From: Centropus unirufus
Taxonomy: Eukaryota > Chordata > Aves > Cuculiformes > Centropidae
Length of the DNA: 64,000 bases
NCBI GenBank assembly: GCA_013397695.1
Contig: VYZI01000390.1
Span: forward strand, 1-64,000
Direction of reading: 5' to 3'
How positions within the stretch are numbered: the first letter of the stretch is position 1; every line of letters begins with the position of its first letter. Both the position numbers and the translations under genes were made by a program. The notes beneath the pieces are model-generated. The model was not told the origin of the DNA and did not search any database. It saw only the letters and a list, made by a program, of their open reading frames with translations. Of the stretch, positions 36,701 through 48,700 are shown piece by piece.

Positions 36701-39700
36701 CACATCTCCAGCACAGCTCTCAGAGATAAACTATGTCCCTGCCAAACCCTTTCCCCTGCACACAGGGTGGAGACAGAAGGATGGCAGGGGCTCTTAGTGA
36801 CTCTTTATTCCCACCCCACATGCAGGGCCATGGGGACCTTCCCCCACTCCGCCTCCTCGCTGTACACATTGGACTGGGAAGCACTAACACAGATGGGCGT
36901 GAGTGGAAAGAGCCCAGCCAGCCCACAGCAGGTGACTCCAGTTCACTGCCACAACCACGAGGTCTCTGGGATCCTCAACATACCGGGAAGATCTGGAAGA
37001 GGTAGACTGGAGAGACGTGGCACCTCTTGCCTCTCTGGTAGGATGGCAGTGGCACAGGGACATCTTTCAGGTACTGAGAGAACAGGACTATGAAAGAAAT
37101 GGTCCTGGGAGGAGGGAAAACCAGACCATGAGACAAAGTGGATGCCGAGCTACCTGCCTGTCCCCAAACTGTTACGCTGCTACCCAAGGACCCAGGGCTC
37201 TAGAGGACCAAAAACTGGGATCTCAGCACCAGAGGATGGCTCCTCACTCCAGCAAGTCTGGAGTGGAACAAGCTTTCCATCACACAAACTAATGCTACTC
37301 TGCAGCATTTGCAGATATTTTTTCCCCTTTTGTTCCAAAAGTGACCTCCCAGATGGGGCATCACCAAGTACGACACAGTTGCCAGAACTTAAAAATGACA
37401 CTTGAGTAAAATAAAAGCCTGAGAGGCATGCAAATTCCAGGTAGGCTATGAAGGTAACTGTCCCTGAACCTCTGTGTAATTCAGATAAACTGGAAATGTA
37501 GGATATATTGATTTCCCAATTTCAGGTTTACCTGTACTGCTCTGTAGATGACACAGAAAAAAAAAAAAGAAAAATTATTTTGTTGTGTAAGTCCCCTTTT
37601 TTAAAGAAAAAAATGGAGTGGGACTGTGGGGCTGCCCAAATCGTCCACAGAGCCCTCCAAGAGAGCCAAGAAGGGGAAAGCATGGCCATCCGGTCTGCAA
37701 GGGCTGCACAGAAGAGGGGTCCTCCAAGGCAAGTATGATCCTGGAAGCACCCGGGACTCATTCTGGCGGAAGCAACCACAAGGTGCACGTCCTCTGCCTT
37801 CCATCATGCAGGACACATCACCCACAAATGGCAGCAGAGCTGGGTGCACTCACAGAAAGCCCTGGCTGGTCCCTATGTGTCTTCCCCCCTGAAAGGGTTG
37901 GAGGCTGTAATATGCAGCAAAAGGGCAGGGACTGGGCACCCTACCTTGACTGCTGAGCTGGTAGAATATCTGGACATTTTCCTCCTATGTTAACCAGACC
38001 AAAGGGCTCCCCATTTTTTTAATAACAAATACGAGTTGTATACATGGAGTGAATTAATCCAGATAGAATTTTTTGAGAAATTAATTGCAGCAGCTGAAGG
38101 GCACTGACAGTGCAGGGAAAACCGGTGATTTTCCATGCATGAAAAGCTGATGAGCTGTAATATTCAGGGGAAGGCAGAATACCAGCAGTGCAAAGGAAGC
38201 GTTAACTTCACCTCTCTGCAAAGACACCCCACAATACAGAGCCAAAGGTTGTCTATCAGTCACGATTCAAAGCACCGAATACTGGAGGCAGAAAATCTGA
38301 AGAAGAACTGGTTTTCCATTCATTATTTTGAAAGCTACAGAGCTCAGACAGACAGTGTCAGTGTCCATTTTGTGCATTTGCATTAACAAAGGTGCTCAGC
38401 AGCCTTATGAATCATTGCAGAGCCCTTGTCTATCTCAAGGAGGTGTCACTGCTTATTATTAAGGTTGCCTGACACATTCCATTGACAAATGCTATTTTCA
38501 GCTGCTTATAATTCTGTCTAATTTTACCCACTCAGGATGAAAATTTCCATGGAAAATGTCTGCCTCAGGCCAAATATTTCTGGAAAAATGTATCCCAAAC
38601 CTATTTCAAAGAGTGATGTTCAGAAAATAGATTAGTGTATAGCCTGTGTGGAGAAGGTAATCTTCCTTTGAGAAGCAGCAGGGTCTGCTTATGACCTGAA
38701 GCAGAAATTTGAGGTTCAGTAGATCTTTTTCTTTGGGGGTGAGGGACGTTGCCCTTTCTCACAAAAATTTGCTCAACTATGATCAGTTCGTAACAACAAA
38801 GATCAGCCCATAACAACGATCATTCATCCCAGATCCAGGACACAAAATCAGCCCAAAGCCGAATGATCAGGTTGGAGCTAAGGTGTGAGTCATGAGAGAA
38901 AGGACCAGGATTAGCACAGGTAGAGGATGGCATGGAAATGAACAGACAAGAAAGGATTGAGAACAGAGACATCGGCTGGAGGCCTGGGACCTCATTAACG
39001 GAGAAGCATAGTTGGGCAAAGAGGTCAAGCAAGGGACTGAGGTTAGGAGCCACTGACTGGAGAAAACAGGCATAAAACAGAGATAGCCCAGACAAGGATA
39101 TACATTTTCAAAGGAAAGTTCAAGCTGGCTAAGCAAAGGGGCTAGGACGCATCATCAGAGCTCGAGAACAAAACGGGAAGCCAGAGATGTGATGGTAGAA
39201 ACAATGGGGAAAGGAAAACTGGGGCCAGGCAAGGTTTGGGGTTCTATGGGTGCTGGTGGACGAAACCAGTTAGCTGAGGAACTGGGGGTGCAGAAGAGAG
39301 GTGGCTTTGGGGGCCCGGGAGAACAGGGGCAGGGAACTGGAGAGAGATAGACTGGAACATGACCCCACAACAACATGCTGCCTTCCTGAGGCTGTAGTCA
39401 AGCCTGGCCCTGGAGCCTCCAAGGCAGCTCTGAAAAGCAATAGCAAATTGATAGGAGCCCATGGGGAGGAGAGCAGCCTAGCCTTGTTGCATGTTATTCC
39501 AAGATGAACTCTGCATTAGGAATCAAAAGGTGCCAAATCTGCAGAGGAACCACACAATGGCATTTCTACTCTTTGAATTTTTTTCTGAAATACCAAGGAA
39601 ATCCTGCTAGCAAGTACACTAGTACATTCATGCATAGGGGCACATGCATAGACACCCCCGAAATGGCACAGCGTGCTGCAAAGCCACAGACATTTACAGA

Positions 39701-42700
39701 GCCCCTCGAGTCCCCTGTGGAGAAAACAATCCTTCCTCATCATGTGAAAGCAACGCATAAGGCACCAGCTATTTTAACTCAAGGAATACTTAACTTTGAG
39801 TGCTCAACTTTGTCATTTCAGGTTTTGGGTTTTTTTTATTTAAATAATGGGTGTTTAAGATGGTGTGAGTAGACAACTGTGATATAAACTGTCCACAGGA
39901 GCTACACACGAGAAAAATTCTTTACTGACATATGAACTTTGGATTTTCACAAAAAATCAGATTTTTAATCTCATTTCTGGGTTTTGCTTTGTTGTGGAGG
40001 ACTCTAGCCTCTGGAGAGAAGGGGGAGAAGGCAGTGACTATGCCACGCTGTTGTCTTGCAAAAGCCTGCCACATAATAGTGCCCAGCAAACCTCAAACCC
40101 AGGGGAAACCTGCTACAAACTGCAACACTTGATTCCATATTAGAGGTCAGCAGTTTGAGTACACTCAGCTTTTCCATGGGGAAGTGAGACTTACATGAAC
40201 GCTATGCCCCAGTGCTGCCCAGCCTCATCGCCAGCCGAGTCAAAGAGAGGCAGTGCAACCAAGGTGATGGTGGGGGCAATTGTCAGGGGGCCAATGAACC
40301 TCATCAGAAATCCAATCAGGCCAGAAAATCCAACGAAGATCTGAAAGCAGGAAGCTACAATGATAGCTCCTTGCACCTGGAAAAACAGAGGAAGAGAGCA
40401 GAGGTTGAAAGGAGCTCCAGCTGTTGAGCTTTTTCTTAATTAAATCAGTGAAAAACAGGTGTGAAGGCCAAGCTCAGCCTCCAATGTCTGACCAGCAGAG
40501 ACTTCCTGCTTACTACGGCAAAGCCTGGCTGAGCATTATGCGTGGGGAAGGACCACCAAAGCACCAGCGCACCAACTCTCCCCTTGGCTGATGGAGTTAG
40601 TCCTCACCACAGCTAATTTTGCCCCAGAGACCTCTTCCTGCCTGTCCTCTTGGGCCACCCAAGGATGCACCAGCTTCCCTGCAACCTCCCCTCCCGCTCA
40701 TCCACAATGCAGCAGAAAAGTTCTTGCTCTGAAAATGGGAGCAGGGCCACAGTCTCCACTCATCCACCCATCTCAGAAGGTCTTGGGGCACTTCAGCACA
40801 CTGGTAGGGCAGGTGGGTCATTACAACCTCTGTTGTTTTCAGAGTATCAGTTTTCCTGAACTTTCCCGAGTTTAACAATCCCTGCTAAGTAGCCAGCAAT
40901 TACACCTTCAAATGCCATTCTCTGCCTTCCCAGATTTGATGATAAAACCAGGCTGGATCCTCTGCAACGCTCAGAACCTCCCCTCCCCTGGCTCCAAAGG
41001 GAGAGAAACACAGCTGCTGGGGTGAAGGTCCCAGCCTGAAAGGAGAAGGCAGCAGTGCCCATGGGATAGACTTCGGTGAATCAGCAGGGAGGGCAGCCTG
41101 TGCTGTACAGCAAATCCATCATGAGCTCGCAACGCTTCTGAAAACTTTGCTAAGCATCCCAACCTATGGACTGACAGAGGCAAATTGAGTCACTTATTCT
41201 GATAAAGGCAATAGATGCAGGACAAGGCAGTGAGATCCTTGAACTGTCCTCCTATCTTCTGACTACCTAAGAACAAACTTTTCCTTAATATTTACAGTAA
41301 GTCCTGCCCTTGCATTTCTTTCTACTAAGTTTCCTGTGCTTAGACTGGGTCCCTTCCTTGGAAATATCTTTTCTCCCTTTCTTCCCCAAGGTTAACCACA
41401 CTTCATGACGAAGAGATCTGGTTGGACCATTTGAGATTTTGCAAGGACCATAAATCGCCCAAGGACTGCATGTACCCAGTTCAGCAGCAGCAAAGCACCT
41501 GCTTTCACGCCAAAGACTAAGCACATGGGAAGCTGCAACAGGGGGAGGGCCAAGACCCATTGGGAATGGTGGGTTCTTCAGCACTGATGGCCCTGCCATG
41601 GTCAGATGCTTCTCTGAGTGTATCAGCCTTGATACAGAGCAGGTGCCACTGAAAATGGAACATACCTCTCTCATCCGTGTCTGCCAGATTTCAATGAACT
41701 CTGGTGAGGAGGCGTTCACCAGGGTGGCATTCTGAGTCCAGGCAGGGCACTTCCACGTGGGGAGAGACAGCATAGCCAGGGTTGGTGTCAGGAATGCAAA
41801 AGTCCCTCCTTGAATAATAGGCAACCTGGAAGGAGAGCAGAGGGAAGAGATGACGAGCAAGGATGCCAGAAACCCAGCTCTATAGTGGTAAGAGAAAAGC
41901 AAGCAAAATAAATTTAAAAAATCCCCCTGCTCATAGCCTCCAATAGTACTTTTTTTTTTAAATAGCGGGTCTCCTTCACTGACCACAGGTGGGAATTTCC
42001 ACCCATTGCACTCAAGAGCAACAGTGCTGGGTGGGGCGGGCTGGGGAGAGGGGAGGTGAAAATTCAGGTTTAAACACTGATGGCAATGGCTGATATCCCA
42101 AGTTAAGGAAAACAGTCTTTCTAAGCTGCAAGAAGACCATGGAGCTACACATAGTAAAACAACACCCAGAGGAAAAAGAGGGAGGGAGGAAGAAGACCAA
42201 GGAAGAGAGAAGGTGAGACTAAAATAAAACTCAGTATCGACCTCAGCCCAAATCTTGCCAATATCCAGTTGCTTGGTCTGTCCCCCTCAACTGCTCCAGT
42301 TTTCTTCACAATCTTCTCATGAACAGAAGGATATGCACTGGCTACTCCTCACATCACAAATATCCTCCGACTGAGGGCAGTGAATATGCAACTTGGCTTC
42401 TAGAACAGTATTTTAAAGCTAAAAACTCCGCCCTGTTTACACCAGCACTGGAAGAGACCTGCATGGACAGGGCTGTGCATAGTGTCTGGGAGAGACGTCG
42501 GGTCTCCCCTCATGCTGCCTATCTCCTGACTTAGAGTAACCCTCACTCTGCAAACCCCTCATGCCAGCAAGGCCTTCACTAGCTCAGAGGTGCTCAGCAT
42601 TGACTTTGCACAGAGCTTTGTACAGCAGCACTGGTGCTCCTGTGAGCTACACCAGCCTCTTCTCCTTCCACACAGGGAGAAATGGAGGCAGAAAAGCCAC

Positions 42701-45700
42701 CGCAGGTATTAAGCCCCTGTTGCAGAGCAAGTTGTTTTAGTGTGTTCCTGTGGCATGCTTGAGAAACCTAGGGCTGCCCAAGGGCGTAGGCTGACCCAGC
42801 AGCTCTGAACGAGCTGAGGGAAGTCTCCAAGATGTCTCAGCTTCCTCGTTCATAAACTGGGCCTGTGAGAAGCCCTCAAAGCAACCTCTCCTTGCACCAG
42901 AAACTCTCCTGGTGCCTGCTTAGGAAAGCAGCAGGGCAGCTAGGCAGGTGAATGCTCTGGCCAGGCACAGATTTCCCTAAAGCAAAAGCGTTTCCACCAT
43001 TCTCTGAAAAGTACTGTAAAATAAGAGACAGCATAGCTGTAACAGCACCACATTTCGGTCACCTAAACCAAATACTAATACCACACTGCATTGCTCGTCC
43101 ATCTACAGTTCATCAGAACTGAAGCATTGTCCTGCTTTGCCAGTAAGTTGTATTTGATTATTAGTCATCCGATGGGTCACTTCTTTACGTCATTCAGCCA
43201 AACATTTTGCAGCCTTCAAAGCAATTTGCTGGGCAAGGCAAAAAAAAAATAACAAAAACAAATAACAAACAGAATGAACATAGAAGGCCCAAGGGCTGCC
43301 AAGGGCCAAGACTGTTGAATTAACAATAGATGTATAGCTCCTGCTGCCCTGGCCCTCAGGTTATTTCACACGTGGTGCTACCAGAGCAAACTGGAGTGCC
43401 AAGGAGACACATATGGGGCATACTGAGCTCTTTCCAGGGAAAGCTGCAGGTTTGGAGAAGGAAAAATTATGCTCTGATCATCACTACACAATGTCCCAGC
43501 ATCTGCTAAGGTGGGCTCGCTACAATGGCGAGTGGCCTGTGTCTCCCTTCAGTAGGCTCTTGGATAGTTTGCCAGTGGCCACCTGGGACCTGTCATTGCT
43601 TTTTCATGCTGTGTAACACAACCAAGCTGCAGCTTACAGGGGGTGGTGCTTTTCCCTTGGCTACTCCTTCTGGGGAACTGCTCCCAAACTGCACTCACTC
43701 TTGGTGGGAACCTATCTCCATGGCCAGCTCCCATCCGTACATTCATGTGCCAACATTGTCATTTAGGCAAAACGGTTTCTCCCTGCCTGATCCTCCCCAT
43801 TTCTTCCCAGACTACTTGTAGGCTCCAGCCGTACCACTCCGAGATGCCACTTTGCCAGGTTAGCCGGGCAAACCTCTGAAAGATAAAAGCCTCCCTTTCC
43901 CATGCTACATTAACAGATGTCTCCATATTAATTCTCTTCTGAATTAGTCTTTCTCAATATAGACACTAAGAATTGTGCAGAGTGCTTAGCTGAGGGCTAC
44001 CCAGGAAAAAGCATCTCCTCCAACTTGTATTTACCACTTTCCTGGCTCTCTTGTTAGTCAATTATGGTTATCAACTACTAGAGTTTCAGAAAACAGTAAC
44101 AGGAGAATAAAAGATCTGCTTCAAACTGTCTCCTCAGGCTGGGTTTGCCTCCAGCCACACCAAAGGCTGAGTCCCACCTTTCTGGCACTTACGTTCTCAC
44201 ACATAAGCTGGGGCCAGCAACAAGGCAATTGCGCCTTCAGCACAGCAAAAGCCATTCAAGCTTATCCTACGGGAACAACTCTCAGCAACTCTCAACAACG
44301 CTCAGTTTGATTCCTAATATAGCTATTCAGCTCCCTGCTTCTCTATTATTCTTAGCTAACAGTAATCAGGGGATGTCACAGCTCTCAGGTATTCTTTAAG
44401 GCATTTGGAGCGTGTCCAGCATGAGTCACACCAGTAGCCCCCATCACAGTCACACCACAGTCACACAGCCCAGCCTGAATTTAACCAAACTGAGAAGAAG
44501 TAGATTCTTTCTTTTTCATGGCCAGGGTGAACCCCTCCTACACTAGTCCTGCAGTGGTGTAGAAGGGACGCCTCCTCCTCCAGGAAGGTGTTTGCTAACA
44601 GCCACTTCTTAAGACAGGCAGAGATGGAGAAGTTGCACTGGGGAAAGTAACAGGAGGAGTAAAAACATTTCGTGGAGCTGCCAATTGATCAGCGATTTGA
44701 TGGTGGAAGAGTTTAACCAGGTCTCTCACATTTGGAAGCCAAAGAATGTGTGATTTTTGCCTTTGAAGCAAGAAACGGGATTCCCACCATACTGGAGCAA
44801 AAAGAAAAACAGCCTGTGGAAAGAGAGAGCCATCCCAGAGCTATGACAAGGGAAATAAAAGAAATTTTGCAAATCCAGCAAAGATAGTCTTTGGAGCAAG
44901 GGAGAGTGCTTGCAGTCATGTCTCTTAAGTACTGTTTTCTGGGTAGTGAAAGACAACACCATGATCACCTCCTCACTGCCAGCTATTCGACAGCTCAGCA
45001 GCAAAGAGGATTTGCCTACATTCAGTTTGTGCCATGAACACCTGAGCATGAGAAATGGTACTGCTTAATGGGATATGCTGCAAATCTCCTCCCTGAGTCC
45101 CTCAGGGGTGGGAGATGGGTTTCTATTTCTCCCATTTCTTCCCCTGCCCCAGAGTTTCCTACAGGCTCTGTGTTCCTCTAATCCTGGGCCCAGATCAGAA
45201 GGGTCCTGCCTCAGCTGGAGGGTCCCTGAGGTGAGGAGCAAGCACATACTGCTTACTGCATGTTTCAATGCTTTATTATTTTGTGGGACAGGTTCCTTAT
45301 AAGCCTTCACAAAGGCATATCAAGTACCAGGAGATGCAAAAGACAGAACAGGAGGTAGCCTTGCAAAGCTATCCCATATAGTGATTCAAGGATGCTTTGG
45401 CACGCGCCCTAATTGCCCATGGGTAGAAAATGACCCTCACAGATAGACTTTCCGGCAGACTGGTGGCCAAGCACATAGTAACTGCATCAACAAACTTGTT
45501 TTGTCACGTGTCCCATTTCTTGCATGTGGCCTACCTGACTCCAAAGAGGACTTGCAGCAGGGTGCAAATCCCTGAGACAAAGAAGATGGTGCTGATCAGG
45601 TGGCTCTGGGTGAGAAGGTCGTGCTGGAGGCAAAGCTCTTTGGAGAGGATCAGCGGGATGGCTACGAGACCTCCCATGGCTGTCAGGAAATGCTAGGAGC

Positions 45701-48700
45701 CACAGAGAAACACTGGGTGAAGAAGGACACAGAACTGGCTGTATATTATTCCCATGTTGTGGAGGGACATATAAAAGTAACTCAGATTTGTGCTTGGGCA
45801 ACACTAGTACCACCCATTATCTTTTTGGGGGACTTTAACGCTCTGTTAGGGGCTGTTCCTACAAAAACTGCAAGGCACATCCCCCCAGACTTCTCCCACT
45901 TTCCATGCCCAGAGACCTTTAGTAGTGCTCTGCATGTCCCAGACTGCTGTAAGACACCATCAGTTTATCCCCAGCACTTGCAGACAAAGCTGATGAAACT
46001 ACTCTTCCAGGAAGATGTGGACAACCCAAGGCAGGGGAAGAGATCAGTCAGGCAAAGTGTATGCAAATGTTTCAGTTCAGCTTATTTGCACTACAAAGGA
46101 TAAGACAAAAACTTGACAAATTGGAGCTACCCATTATTTGCTATCAGTAGCTTTACTCATACAGTGCAATTATGGACAACCATAGAATTGAGTTAAACAA
46201 GCATTGCATTTTTTTTAAGAGTCACCTCAATGACTTTCAGTTAATTACTAAATGTGAAAATAGTTCTTCAATATTTTTTTTTGTTTCAAATATTAACCTT
46301 AATTGTGTGAGCAACAGTCAAGGCAAGGATGTTTCAGTCAGTTTCACTCCCCAGTTTGTACCTCAGTGCACCACAGAACTGCAATGGTGCAACTGGAGTC
46401 ACTCAGAAACTCACTGTGCTCATTAGAGGCACGTTTTATTAAAATGATGATGCAGAGGTGTTCAGGGAAAACCTTATCTTAATACACTCTACATCTAAGA
46501 CAGCCTTTTAAGGAAACGAAATACAACACACCCCTCACGCTCCAAGCACAGTCCACTGTTACGTTAATCACCCTGAAGTTTCCCTTGCCTCCTGAGGCTC
46601 TGTACCCAATTGGCACTGGGTGGCACTGGGCATGACACCAGCCAAAGTGAGCCCTTCTGCTTAGTTTTTATGCCCGTGGGATGGCAGAAGTTGAGAAGCC
46701 CTTATGCACGTGGCTAACTTCAGCCAAGGTATCTGATCTGTTCCTAACTGAACAACCCCTCGCCCCAGCCCTAGGACCCTGCCTTCCTGTTTGCACTTCC
46801 AAGGATCCCAGAGTAGCTGTGGGCACAAGGACAACAGTCAGTGCTCAGGAGGTGGTGGGAAGGCCTTCAAGTCACTGAGAATCCACCCCACAGCTTCAGT
46901 CAGACCCAATGAAGGTAAAGCACTCCCAAATTCAGGTTTCACCCCCAATAACCAGCTGAACAGCTGTTAAAACTTTCACCCACTCTGAGCCTACACCTGC
47001 CGCCCTGTCGCACCTGAATTCCCAGCAGGATGCAGAGGTACCAGGGGGGCACATCTGTGACGGTGTAGGCAAGCTTGCTGCTGCCATGGCCCTTGTCCCC
47101 GCCTTTCTCTGGGCCCTGGATGGTGTGGTCCAGTGAGGAACAGTAGTGGCTCCCATCTTCACCCTGGCAAACAGAAGAGACTCTGTTAGACACAGCCGGG
47201 CCCCACAGGCACCCAGAATCTGCCTCTTTATGACCACAGTCCTTGTGTTGTGGGAATACCTCACGTGTAACTTTCAACAAGGCCATGATTAAAAAGAAGA
47301 GCAAGAGGGGAAATGAAAACAGAGGTAAAAACATCTATGGAAATTTTTTGCATGCGTCTGCCTTGACCAGAACAATCATTAGAGGATGCCTTAACCTCAA
47401 AGGGGCTTCTGGACAGAGTGCCTTAGTATCTTGTCTAGCCAACGATGGAGCAACTGCAAGCAAGAGGAAGAACGACTTTACAGTGGCTTAATCCATGAAA
47501 GCTGAACTGTTCTCTGATCTCTGTCCCTCCTGGCTTCCCCACCTAAACAGTGCTTCTGAGAAAATATCCTAAAACAACTTGATCACCACTATTGCAGAGT
47601 ATAAGTGAGTTTTGTATTTAATTTTCTTTCCTTAAGCCTTCTCTTCCCTGTGTCTGCACACTCACCCTTCCAAGTGTTCTGCCTTGAAAAATACATCTGC
47701 CATTTGTCTTACCAGTAAACCGTGCCCCTATGGAGAAACTGAGTGAAAACCAGGGACACCACTGGATGGGGAGTCCCAGTCTCTCTTTTAAAGGAACCTG
47801 CTGTGAAAAGCAGGGTGAGTCAAGACCGTGCCCCTGGTGTGGGCTACCAGGGCATGCTCCAGCTTGGCCACCTGCCATCAGGAACAGCACTCAGAGGGAA
47901 TCCCCAAGACGGCAGCAGCAACACGGACAAGGAAACAGCCTGCGGACCTGGGGCGTCAGGGTGGTGGCAGGGTCTGAATTTATTCCCCATGAAGGTTCAG
48001 ACTCCCTCCCAAGCAGCCAGAAGCCCCAAAGCTCCCTGGGGAGCTGCATGCCTTGCATAGTTGATTTATATAGAGATGTGTTTTGCCAAGGAAAGTAAAA
48101 AATTGCATTGCTTCAGTTGCCTCAGTTTTTAAGCTAAGTAAATGCCCCCAGTTGTCCATTCCTCATTCCACCCCACCCTGACCCCTGTGCACACACATGC
48201 ACATCCAACCTGTGCATACATACACACCTCCCTGCACACACACAGAAGTGGTAGAGGCAGTCCTGTCTGGGAAGCAACAATGTTTTGAGCCAAATACAGA
48301 AGCTAAGATCCCAAACCATTTGTTTCACTGACCCTTGTCCAGTCAGCAATTCCCCAGCATACTAGCAGCAGAGGGCCTTTCTGGGCTGGGACGCCTGCTC
48401 TGTCAGGCGAGGACAGAAACCTGCTGTCAGGATAAGCTCAACCAGTTTGTCACAACCAAATATTTTTTTTATCCTCCAAATCCTGTTGAACCTGGAGAGA
48501 TCAAAATGTCCAGCAAAGCAAGGTTACTGGCAATAACATTCCTGGCCTACCTACCAATGGAGGCCATTGGTTAATATTGTGTCAGGGAATAGGGATGTAA
48601 AATTAATGTTACATCCAATTGGAAACTTTGCAGGTGGGGCAAATTAATCCTGAAGGACTCCATTATTTGCCTGAAACTTCCATGTCTCCATTCTCACGTC

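Noticed and set aside
38820..39462. Four overlapping minus-strand open frames of 72-91 codons
   Set aside because: They follow from the purine-rich composition of the plus strand and lie in an SLC23A4 intron.
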